The notes beneath the pieces are model-generated. The model had not been told where the DNA came from, did not search any database, and worked only from the letters and a program-made list of their open reading frames with translations. A stretch of 64,000 bases of DNA from Toxotes chatareus (lineage: Eukaryota > Chordata > Actinopteri > Toxotidae): NCBI GenBank assembly GCA_016801885.1, contig CM028890.1, positions 15,306,001 to 15,370,000 of the forward strand. The letters are read 5' to 3'. Numbering within the stretch: position 1 is the first letter of the stretch; every line of letters begins with the position of its first letter. The position numbers were made by a program, and so were the translations under genes. This document shows, piece by piece, positions 12,127-24,200 of the stretch.

Positions 12127-15083
12127 TTTATTTACTTTTGTGTTTAAAAACAAACAAACACACAAAAACACATCAACAACTGGGCTGGCAAAAAACAATC
12201 TTCTAGGTTTCATTCAACCCTGCTTGAGGCTGCAACCTGTCCAAGCATACAGGCAAAACTGATTGAATTGCTTACACTGAAAGGAGAGGTTTAAAGAAAT
12301 GTTTGTACTGTTTGTCCAGTTGTCTGTTCACATTTTGGTAAGTTGACCTCAAGTATTACTGCAAATGAGCCAAAGACATAAAAGCTATTAGTGTTTTATT
12401 GGAAAACATGGATGTTAAAATGAGTCAGCAATTTTTTTTTTTCAAGCAACGACAGCAACTAAAGGCTAGCAACATGTCAATGGAGACTGAAAATCAATAA
12501 CTATTACAAGTTACAGGACCTCAGTTTGCCTCTGAAATGATACAGCAACAAGGAGAGCAAAACGAAAGTGTTCAAGAACAACATGGGTGAATGCCCAAGA
12601 GTTTTCGTAATTGGCAAAATAAATACAATAGTCTTTAAAAAAAACTGGGAACTTTATCATTTCCATTTGAAGAATGAGTGTGCACTGAGACAGCGATGGG
12701 GTCAGAGAGGCTGTGGTGAGAGGGCTTTTCTCTGGAGAAGTTTTAAATGCCACACAAAAGGATGTTCTGATAAGAAAAGTATTCAAGAGAAAATTTGATA
12801 AGGTGCATTGATAAAATTAAAAAAAAATCTGAGTGCTAATTTTTTTTGTCATGTGATAGCTTAAAGGAATACATTTACTGCCTCTCAGACAACCTCTTTG
12901 GTAACAGATTAGATCTCTCACATTTAGTCTTTCACAATCCCAGCTCGCTGTGGCACTCTGCACAGATTCCAGTTCTTGAACTCTCACATTAAAACACCTC
13001 CATCTAGACATTCAAAACATGTTGCAAGCAGAGCCAAAAAATAATTTTGACAGACACTAAGGATCAATGTAAACATCAGGAATGACGGAAACATCCAAAC
13101 TTTATATGAACACTGTAAAATGACTAACCAAGGCTCCACCACAAATGCTAACATGAACGTATCTGTACTGCAGCTTTTGTTAGCTTTCATGTATGCACAA
13201 ATGTCTGCATGACAGCTTACAGCAACATACACATGCAGAAACAAAACAACAAAAAGTGAAAACTGAATCAACTGCTTGACTGAAAAAATCAGTCGAGCAA
13301 TTTCAAGATTCACGACAACAGCCCATGTCATTTGCAAATGCAAACTAGAGCATGATCATACCTGGGCCTAAGAAAAAACAAAACAAAACAGATGATATGC
13401 ATATACAGTATCTATATTATATAAACACATTTGGACATTTGTTACAACTACTGACAACTCTAATCTGTACAATATATCTGCTATAAGAACAGTTGCGCAA
13501 AATACCATTTTGATATACAGTAATACTTTTTTTCTTTTACAATGTACAAGTTTAAACTGTCCACACAATAAAATGCAAAGCACAAGCCCTGAAAGGCCAC
13601 AAAAGTGCATGTTATCAGGTCAGATGGAAGCCACTGGAAGGAAGGACTGGCATGAGAGTGGGAATGAAAGCTCCCAGTATTGTACAGGAGCCTCTCCACA
13701 CCCGCAGTGTCTTGCAAGATTAATAGAAGAGGGAAATCTGGAGTAGATATTTATTATACATGCAGGCACACATGACTGCAGATGCACAAACACACACACA
13801 TACACATACACACAGACTCTTGAACATAGACCATCAGGGTGAAAGTGACTGACATGTTAAGACTCACATACACATTCACACGCACACAAACATGTTATGG
13901 GGTGTTGATGAAACTCCATCAACATTCTTCCACTCCAACATTTCCCCCTCACCGTCACATTATATTCAAGTAGCGGCACTCTAATGCTAGATACTTGGTA
14001 CCTTTTAAACAGTCACACACTCCACATCTCAGAAAGGACACACTGGTTTCATGTTTTCACACAAGATTTGCAGGTCCTGAGCAGTGACTGGGTGCAGGAA
14101 GAAGCTGGCCATGTTTGCAATCTCTTACATTTCAGCAAACTGTCAAAGCCACTGGCCACCTTCAGCCAAACCTTGTCACCGCCAGGCATTGAGCTATAAT
14201 CAAACACTGAATTAAAGTCAGCTTTTCAACCTACTCTTCATAAACACTAGTTAGTGTCTGAGGCATGTGTTATGAGTGACAGGCCATCACAAGCTCATCA
14301 TTGTCTTGGACTGACCTGCGTGAACTTCAGGCCACCGGGGGGATAGGCGGGTCGGCTGCAGCGTTCAGAGGGGAATGCTTGAAGCCACACTCTCTGTAGT
14401 GTTATGATGGGTGGGCTTAGGTGACTCGAAACCAGTCACATCTTTGTTTGAAATGAAAACGTCCTTCTCACATTCGACCCTAAATGAACGTTTTTTAACT
14501 GCTATTCATTTAATCATACAGTAGTTTCACAGCACTGAAGCAAAAGCAGACTGGTGTGGACCGATGGTGCCAAGTTGAGATTCTTGGATTATTGAAATTT
14601 ACCTACATTTAGTTATGCCAACTTCAGCTGTCTCCAAGCATTCCCCTTCACAATATCATCTCTATGAGAGTGAAAATGCAGTATTTAGCTCTTCACTCAA
14701 AGGATGCAAACCAAAACCATTTCTCTTAAGGCCACTGAAATGTACTTAAACTCTTTTCCCTCAGAGGTACCTTCTGTTTTCTGCATCGTTCCAGTCAGCG
14801 CCCCCTCTCACCCATATCACCTCTTCTGTGACCTATATCGCCCTCTATCTGTTCCAGCAGCCTGATAAAGGGAACTGGAGGTGGTGACGCTGATATGATA
14901 ACAATTTCCTCCTTCCTTTTTCTTCATGTTTTTTCCATTTGTCCTTTCCTGGTCCACAAGAGTATCTTCGGTTTTCCTTTGGTCTTCATTTAGACATATC
15001 ATCCCCGCTTGCCAAAGGCGATCCTTCTCAGTCATTTGATAACTGTCTCCCCCTTTAAACAGGAAGGAGATACGCCTAGTGGG
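12127..15083 (-). other. slc25a36: candidate 3' UTR of slc25a36
   Basis: This minus-strand sequence follows the stop codon of the carrier gene. AATAAA signals on the minus strand are visible at 13,755-13,750 and at 12,132-12,127. No other coding signal intervenes. A long 3' UTR is plausible, but the cleavage site cannot be fixed from sequence alone. Confidence 0.4.
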
Positions 15084-15277
15084 CTAACAGCCAAGCAGGT
15101 AGACCACCACTTCATAGGTGCACATCATGATGGCGGTATTGGGGATCTGTCTGACAAGGTGTGTGGTTAGGCCACGGTACAGAGCCCGGTATCCCTCCTC
15201 CCTGGGTACCGTAAGTAGAGTTTGGAAAAAGGAGCGGTACTTGCTGCCCTCTTCTCGTAGCCGTGTGCGGATCACTT
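15084..15277 (-). CDS. slc25a36: slc25a36 exon 7 (terminal)
   Basis: Encodes residues 248-311 and the TAG stop. It contains the rest of the third carrier signature (EVIRTRLRE), the YRSFFQTL stretch and the final helix RQIPNTAIMMCTYE. The protein ends VVYLLGC, with a terminal cysteine where the human protein, as I recall it, ends NG. Confidence 0.96.
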
Positions 15278-18200
15278 CTGCAATTTCAGAGGAAGAAATT
15301 TGTGTTAGATACACTACTGGCCACTAGTTGTCACAAGTTGTCACATGCCTATGAGTTTTGCATCTCTCTAACAGCTAAATTTTTGTATCTGCTGCTCCCA
15401 AGTAAACTTTCTGACATGAGTGATCCATCTTTTGGTACATCCAGTGTCCCTCGACCTGCCTAATTTTAAACTAAATAAGAATAATTTAGACAGTCCAAAC
15501 AGAGGGTATCTGAACTGCTGTGAACATTCAGCTGTGGGCTGTACACGTAGGTGGAGAATGACAGGGATATTTGTAGCAGAAGTGGACTATGATATTTTCC
15601 AGCAACTACAAGTGAGTCACTGCCTTACTCAGCATGGATCTCTTTTGTATTCTTGACATTATTCATATTTGTCAGTATTTGTCCTTTCCATATACCTTAT
15701 GGTATGTGTTCTTTAAGATTTGTTGACACAAAGTAAAATATGGGGTGTATCATTTGCCTTATTCTTAAAGAAAACATTACTACAGCAAGTGAGAGAGAAG
15801 AATACCATGAGGGTAGGCGATGGAGGTGGCACAGGTTTTGGAGGTGGCTGCTGCAAGCATCATGCCCACAAAGTCTGAGGCATCTTTTACAGACTCGTCC
15901 TCTTCGTCCATGCTGGCGTGGGCCTTGGACTCCAGCAGTTTACGTTTGATGCTCTCATAGATGACAAAATGGATAACAGTCTCAGAGATGCCAGCGTATG
16001 AGGCTGACATGCCCCTGTAGAAACCTCGCAGGCCGTCCATCTGGTACACCCGCCGCACACACTCGAATGCATTCATTCGCCGCTCACCCCGGTTTCTGTA
16101 ATCATAAAGAGACTTTTAATTTTAAGACAAAACAATATAATTTAAATCTCATCGTTGTTATAATGAAACAAATGAGTCATACAACCCACTAAACTGTAGC
16201 TTATTGACTTGTGACATTAAAGTTTAAAGTTCCTCACCTGGCATCCAGCTGCAGACGGGTCTTGATCAGCCAGATGGGATTGGTGGCTGTGATGGCGGTG
16301 AACCCTGGGAAATTCAGAGGAGGTCAGAGTTTCAGACAGACGCAGAGACACTTGGAAGAACACAATCCAATCAAGTATACTAATATTCTATACTGTGCAA
16401 GGACAGTGAGAAAGCACTTCACTAAACAGGATCAACGGGCTTCAGTGTTTAACTCCTCAGTGAGCTATTTCATGCCAGTTGTCCCACAGAGAGCTATTGT
16501 AAACATGAACTGGGACAAAATTTGTATCAATTTAATTTTTTTGAGAAATCACAAATTGTGTTACAGATAAGATTGATCCTCTTCATGTGAAATGCTGCTC
16601 AGGTGCATATAAACCGAACAGCTCTCCTCCTGAAGTACACTGAATTAGCACAGTGAATGAAGCCAGCAGCTTTAAGCTGTGAGCGTATTTTTTTTTTTTT
16701 TTTCATTTATCATCTTAAAAAATATCTAACTGCAAACACTGGGAAATGAGGCCAAGCAGCAAATTCATTTTAGGCCCTTGAGTGTGGCAGATTGTTATTA
16801 TACTGCAGTCTGATTCATTTCTTTTAAATGCTAATGAGAGCTCTTTTAGTTCTAATTAAAATCTTTCACAATTATAACATAAGCTCATATTAAAGAGTTT
16901 ACAGGGGTGGTCTGTTTTTTAATATCATTACACTTTCTATGTGCTTCCAAATACACACATGAGTATTGGCCTTTTTTTTAACAAACTGACATGCCATTGA
17001 ACAACTTCAAGTCACAACACAGTAGGTTTGATTCTTAGTTTTGATGTTGTTTTGAATTCTAAAGTTAAACAATATGAATACACCCGCTTATTAGTCAGTG
17101 AAGCATGTCTTTGTATGTATTGTATAACATTTAACAAACCAGTGGTTAGCTGGTTAGACACTGCAGACAGGCTGTTGGCCTGATACTAGCCCAACAAGCC
17201 CACAACTACAGCAGAGACAAACAAGATGGTGTCTTGAGGAGATTCTTCAATTATTCAGCAGGCCTAAAGTGGAAAGTCTCTGACGTGGAATTTAATGCAG
17301 CCTTTAGGTCCTAATAGTGGTGGGCAACCTTGTTGTATATGTCCATCTGTCTTCACAGCCAATCTGAGTGTTTGCTTACTTTGAAACAGGGGTCAGTCAA
17401 TAATTAGGTCCCTGAGTGTGCATTAAGAATAACACTGTGTGCTCAAGATCTACATTAGGCAGATGTGAGTTTGTGCATGTGCTTGTTTGAGTTGTTTACA
17501 GGGGATGATACTTTGAACACACATTGTGTATTTATTAAGCAGGAACAGTCTGCAATATAGAGTAATGTAGAAATGTGAAGTTTAATATGTATTGTATAAA
17601 ACTAGTTTATGAGCACTCGATCATAATGAAATGACAATAAGTCTCTAGAAATTTCTGACAAAAATGATGTTCAATAGAGAAACAAAACATGGCCATTTGC
17701 AGAAAACAGCTAGACAAGGGCAAATCTATGAAGAGGCCTGAGTTACATCTAGTGTATCAGTGCAACAGAGCCCTACGTTAAGGCAGCTGCGTGAAGAAGA
17801 GAGGATGACACAGGTCTGTTGAAGAGAAGAAGAGCAGAACAAAAAGAGGAAGTAGAAAAAGAGGGAAGTAGCGTCTATGGTGTGTACTCACGAGGGAGGG
17901 GCAAAGCTCCTCCAGCTCCTCCCCGCTGCAGCTAGTAGCCTGCAGATATGGGGGGCTCAGATGGCGGGGGTCTCCCACCCAATCACGCAGGGGTGAAAGC
18001 TTTACAGTAAAGCCCTAAAATAGACACAGGCTTTTCTGTACCACAGTCACACACAAGCAGCAGTCACATCCACCCCCAACCCCACCAACCACCCACCCCA
18101 AACCCACTGGTTCTGTACAGGTAAATGGAGAAGAGATGGGAGGTGAAGGACTGACCTTCCCCCCATCTTTCCCCAAACTCTAACCCCAACTCTACACCCA

Positions 18201-21200
18201 ATGCCCTCTAATTTAATAGTATTTGTTTAAGTAAATGGTTTTACATTTCATTTACTTTCCCTTTATTACAATTCATCCCCTCCCTTTGCTCCTTTTATAA
18301 ACTGGAATAAAGAAAATGTTGGCTGAACAGAAGCCAACACAATCCAAACCTCCAGCTCCATCTCACTGAAGCGAGGTAAAACACAAGTACAAATACAAAG
18401 GCAGAAAACAAAACTGAAGCTGCATTCTTCATAATCATTGTGCCTTTATCAGTTTATAATCTACATATTAGAGAAAGAACGAAATCAAATGCTTAATAAA
18501 ATAAGGTAGAAAAAAAAGAGAGGCAAGTGGAAATGCTAACCTTGTTGTGTTTAACGGAGTTTAGGCGGTGGATAATGTTGATGAAAGGAGTGAAGAGACA
18601 ATTTTATGAATAAGTGATGACATATTGGTGACAGTGAAGTGAAACAATGAGGTGGAGCAATGAAGAAAACTCAGTCCGCCCCAAATACCTCTCTGGGCCA
18701 AACTGGAAAAAACTGGGATAAATTTAAAAACGACATTAAGATGTCCTTGCACATAGAGAAAAATGTATCTCTAGAGAGCCAGCCTGTTTCTGGAAAAACA
18801 CATCAAACAACTCCTACAGGAGTTATTAGATAAGTCCTCTTCAGTGTCACAGAACATGACACTGAAAATAAAAAAAAGAAAAATACTTTTTTGAAGTATT
18901 TTATGAGGACAGAATATTTGTGGGTAGAGAAAGTCTAAACATTTATTGTAAAACTATGTTCATAAATAAAGTACAACTGGGAGACTTATTTAATGTAGCT
19001 GTTTGTAACTGTTTAATATGGGTTGTTTTAATGAAATGTATTAATTATTTTTACGTTTTATTTACTCCTTTAAAATGTTTATCATTGATGTTTATTTTAA
19101 TAATTCTTATGTGATTTGTGTAGAAACATAATAGGCTGACCTTATTAACAGGACGTGCACATTAATAACATATACAGAATAAAACATCTGTACATGAAAC
19201 ATTTACCAATTTATCACCAGTTATTCCAGCGTAGAATGGTGTAAGCTCAGCTGGTGTATGCACCAAATTTATGTCTGCATATAAACCTGAAAAGGCAAGC
19301 AGGACCTTTTCTGTGACATAGCACAAAGCAACAAATATTTTTTGGTAATGGATGTGAACTTCACTTGACTGCTTGCTTAGTAATTTAGATAAGCCATTAA
19401 ACAGATACATGTGCAGCTGATACAGGCTAGCAAATCCCTGAGCTTGAACCTCAGTGTGAAAAGCTGCATCTGCATATAGACATGCGGCTGCATGTTGTAA
19501 ATCATGGTCTTTCCATTGCACATAATGCCTGTGCAATGTCTCCAGAGGAGTTTGACCTACATTCAGAGAAGGCAAACATGCTTTAGATTAACTGCTGGAG
19601 GGGAAAATGAGCCTATGGGAAGTAGTGGGACGAGCCTCATTTTCCCTGAGTACAAAGAAGTCCAACAATTCCCAGCATGAAGGCAATGACTCTTCAAAGT
19701 TACTTTACAAAACTGGAAACAATTATTTTGCCAGTATCTGTCACTAAGGCTTTCTTTAATTCTGCTATTTATAAGTGCTGACAAGCATGGGGAGAGTATG
19801 AAAAATGTGCTTATATCAAAAACAATGAGACATTTGTCTTGAGACAAGACCGGGGGCACAGATGTTTGCCCAAGACGCAATAAGACAGTTGTCCAGCACT
19901 TGTGACTTTTGGGCCAAGGTCGTGTAATATATCTTTCCTGTGTGTACACGAAGGTCATGTGGATGAAGAAATGTGTGCAAAATGAAGGGAAAAAATACTA
20001 TTCTCAAAGCTTCATGTGTAAAATCTCCCCTTTTTCTATATCTTGTGTTAAGTTTCCATCAATTGCGTTGCATTTCGGTGCTTTCATCTTGACCACATTA
20101 ACACAAGTATTAATTTGTGTTGTTCTGAACTGGTGGCAGTACTGTTGAGGGGAAACTGTCATAGCAAAATCTCTTCAGGAAATTCAACTCACTTAAAAAG
20201 GGAAAGTTGTGTCAAAATAGACTTTTGGGATGATACCAATTGTCCTTACAAAAGAAATGACACTAATGGTTTTGATGGATGATGACAAAAAAACCCCCCC
20301 AAAAGAACAGCGATTACAACCTTCTGTAGCAGTGACAAGGTTAGCATTTCTTTTGTGCTACCAACATAAAATCAAAGTATGTGTCATTACTTTACCTTTA
20401 CTACGTTGAAGGAACAGAACAATAGGCTAAGGGGAAGGGGGGAGTTTTTTGTCAGGACTAAGCAAGAACAAAACCGTATTAGAAGAACCTAAAACTACAA
20501 ACCAGCAGCAAACACACTGCCATAAGCAATGGTATTATCATTACAAATGAATAACCATCATGAACTTTCTAATATTCAAAAAAATCACCATGGTTTTCAT
20601 CATACCAGTGTAAAGAAATGGGGTGCTACCTGACGTGTCCGCCCGAGTGCCAGGGGCCCCGGTTGACCTTTGGGGACCGTGCTCTCTCCTCTATACACAC
20701 AGAGCAACGAAGGGGGGCCAGACCACACTGTTTAAGTAACAACTGGGATGTTAAACCATTTACAGAGTCCTCTGGAGAGGCCTCAAAATGAAAGAATAAA
20801 AAAAAGAGGAAAGAAGGGCAAGTAGGGGACAAAATGGAAGACATGGGGGACAACAGGGCTAGGAGAAGAGGAAAGCACAACCTAAACTTTGAGGACCAAG
20901 TGGTTTTCTTCTTTTTGTCAAGCAGCTAGAAATATATACAGCACAGTCATGGGATAAATGCCAGCAGTGGCAAATTATAGCTATAACTGCCTGGGTGCTG
21001 TGTCTCATCTGGTTTTAGTGCTGATATCAAGATTTGTCCCCTCAACCATATGTGGGGTGTCAAGGCCACCATGAAGAGATAAGATACTATATTATCTGGG
21101 AGGATTGATGTATTGAGAGAACGAAATACTCAGAAAAAAAAGCTGGTGAGAGTAAGTGGTAAGGATGTTCTATGTGACTGTGTGACTGGCATGGTTTCAA

Positions 21201-24200
21201 GGTGCTTATTTTAACATTTTTTAATAGCCAGATGGGAGATTAACTCTACAATTTGATTGTAGACAGTACAGTGTGTACAACATGGTTAAATATATCTTTC
21301 TTGGCAGTAAACAAAGTGATGTCATTTTCACCACAATCGAGGTCAAGGTCAGTTTGATCCTGAGAGTCTTAAATTGTGCTTTCTGCTAAACCCCCTATTG
21401 TTTATATATTTCTATACATGACAGAGCCACGTAATGCCTACTTATAACATATATTATGTGTTACCTTTTGCATGCTTTAACTATTCACTAGCTTTTAAAT
21501 CTGTGAAGATCCCACCATCCCACACATGTATATGGAAAGGGGGAACAAAGGAAAAAATTCAGGGATACTTCAAATTGTAAAAAAAAAAAAAAATTAAAAA
21601 AAAATTAGGAGATAAATGAAATTTGTCTCATGAAGACAGACTAACATGTTTTCTTTTTTAAATAAAACCCATTAGTGATTTACACTGCCCAGGCAGACTG
21701 ACAGACAGACAGGTAGATTTAACAGACAGCGACAGATAGAAAGACAGACATAAGGGAGGGGGAGAGGGAGCCATCATTACCTGCCATCCCAGCTGACACC
21801 ATGTGCACTTGGGTAGAATCTGGCTCCAGCACCCCATTCAGCTTCTCCTTGGCTGTTGAATAGGCTGCAAAGTAGATCGCCCTGTTGCAAATTACACCAT
21901 GACGAAACAATAAGTTGCAGGTTAGGGAGAAATAAAACACACTGGATAAGCTGACTAAGGATTAACTACTACTAATCAGTGTGGAAACACTGGAAGAAAG
22001 CAATGCTTTTCCTCAAAATGAATGAAATGAATACATAAATTAAAAACACAGACAATTTGTATAACTGGGTGGTTTAAATAAAGAATGGCATTAAATGTGG
22101 AAACGTCATTTCAATTGCCTGAAAGAAAATAATGAGGGCATGCAACAGAACAGAGCGAAGCCGGCTAATATGCAACGTAAAAGCAAGCCACAGAAGAGAG
22201 TTTATCTGTGTTTGTGCGTGTGCATGTATCTCAATCTCATGGCATGCCTGAGTAGCAGATTTATCTCCCATGATTCTAGCTGTTCCTCACTATATAAAAT
22301 CACAGGATCTAGTCAACATTTCTGCTGAGTAGAATTAAACCCAGTGACCTATCCTCCCTGCCCTTGTTCTGAATTGAGAGCGTGCACGACATAATCATGC
22401 TGCTCTGCAGATGAATTATGTGAGCGACTCTGAATGTGTATGTGCATCTCTCAAACGTAATGAGAGATGCTGCTGGTGCAAGCTGTTCCATATGCATGTG
22501 TTGTGTGTGTGTGTGTGTGTTGCTAATGAATGCCAGTAGCATGCCCACTGGACCGTGCTCTCATTAGCATCAGAAGATGTTTTTAGCTTTCCAGCATCAG
22601 AGTGCTGTTTCCTAATTATACCAGGACAGAATAACTCTGTAGCCCAGCAACCCAGACTTCCCCTCACAGACAGATAAAGTAATAAATCAGTTATTTCATT
22701 CAATTATATAACATCAAGCTTTACATAGATCAGACTGTGATTAAATGGAGCGGAAATGTTGCATCTCCTGCTGCCATACATCTTCAAAACTGGAATCTTC
22801 CGCTGGATAAGTAATACATTTGATCTCAGCATGTTGATCAATAGCTCATAGTAAATTGGCCTTTTTTAGAGTATCTTCCTAGAAGAATCACTTAGATTTT
22901 ACTGCCTGCAGCTGTACACTGAACTGATGAATCTGTCTGGTCTGAATAATGAGTGAAGATTTAAGTGTTGCTCATGACGCCCCAATTGAAAAACTTAAAT
23001 GAAGATGTTTTTGCCAATTACTGTAAGTCTCAGAAATTTCTTTTTGGTTTTCCCTGTCTAATCATTAAACGATGTGCAAATTGGTACGTCTGTTTGAGTG
23101 TCAAAGTGTTTACATCTTTTTTAGGCTTATATCACACTTGGAGGTCAAACACACAAGAGTGGAAAAATAACAAGGCTACCACACAGCTGGAAAACTATTT
23201 CAAAATGTGTGTGTAAATGTTCAATGTGTAAGTGTAATACCCATCAAAATTTATTTTAAATTCTATTCAAGATCCCAAAGTGTCCAGTGATAACAAATAA
23301 ACCTTTGTGAATTAAAAGAAACTCTGAATAGAAGGATGACAAAAAGGCCTCCATAATTTCCTATATGATGTGGCAGTGGAGCCATAAAAAATGATGTCTT
23401 GAATTTTAATATTTCAAGAAATATACAGTTAAGTGTGACCCAGCTTCAGTGAAGTGGTTGTATCTGTAATGTGGTGCAGCGTGGCACTGCAGAAAAACTG
23501 GAAAACAACTGAATTAAAACTGCGAATGAGCTCATCAGGGTCACTTATGTAACAATATCTTCTATTTTACAGTTTGCTATAGTTGTCATGCCCGCAAAAC
23601 AAGCTGCCACTTCCACAGCTGGACAACAAACCTGTAGGACGGACACACACACACACACACAGCCCCAAGGGCACTTTTCATGCCTCAAGAGAGTCTGAGT
23701 CAGACAGAGGGAGACAGGATAGACAGTGAAAAACCCAGAGTTTTGATATGATATAGGCAAAGAATAAAGAATGAGAATATGGAAAGGATGACTCAGACAC
23801 AGAGACTACAACGAACCAATGGGAAGAGGATGACAATGACCATGTGATGCAGCAGTGGCTAGGAGAAACCAGACAGGTCAGGGAGGGGGATTAGACACAA
23901 ACACAACTCCCTCTATATAGGAACCCCATTGTGATAATGCACAACAACAACAGTCACATGATGAGAGTGTCACAGCTGGCCTGCTGTTGCAGCTATTTCA
24001 TTCAGACTTTGATTGACTGACTCCAGGCTGTTATGCAACCCTAACCAGCTAAGCTAAGAGAGAGAGACAGAACCTGCTCATTTCCGCTGGGATTTAAAGC
24101 ACAAATTTCCATTGCATTTCTGTGAGTTTAATTCCATTCATCTGTGTATTTCTGAGTACCAAGTGAGCCGGAAGCTTGGAAAAAAGCTAAGGTCTACAAG

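Noticed and set aside
19563..19958. 131-codon minus-strand open frame beside the exon-like segment
   Set aside because: No conserved features. It lies in a different frame and ends at the acceptor region of the neighbouring segment.
17892..20781. One nested gene made of the three exon-like segments in slc25a36 intron 4
   Set aside because: The reading phases at their ends do not chain in order (0/2, 1/1, 0/0), and no start or stop structure is evident.
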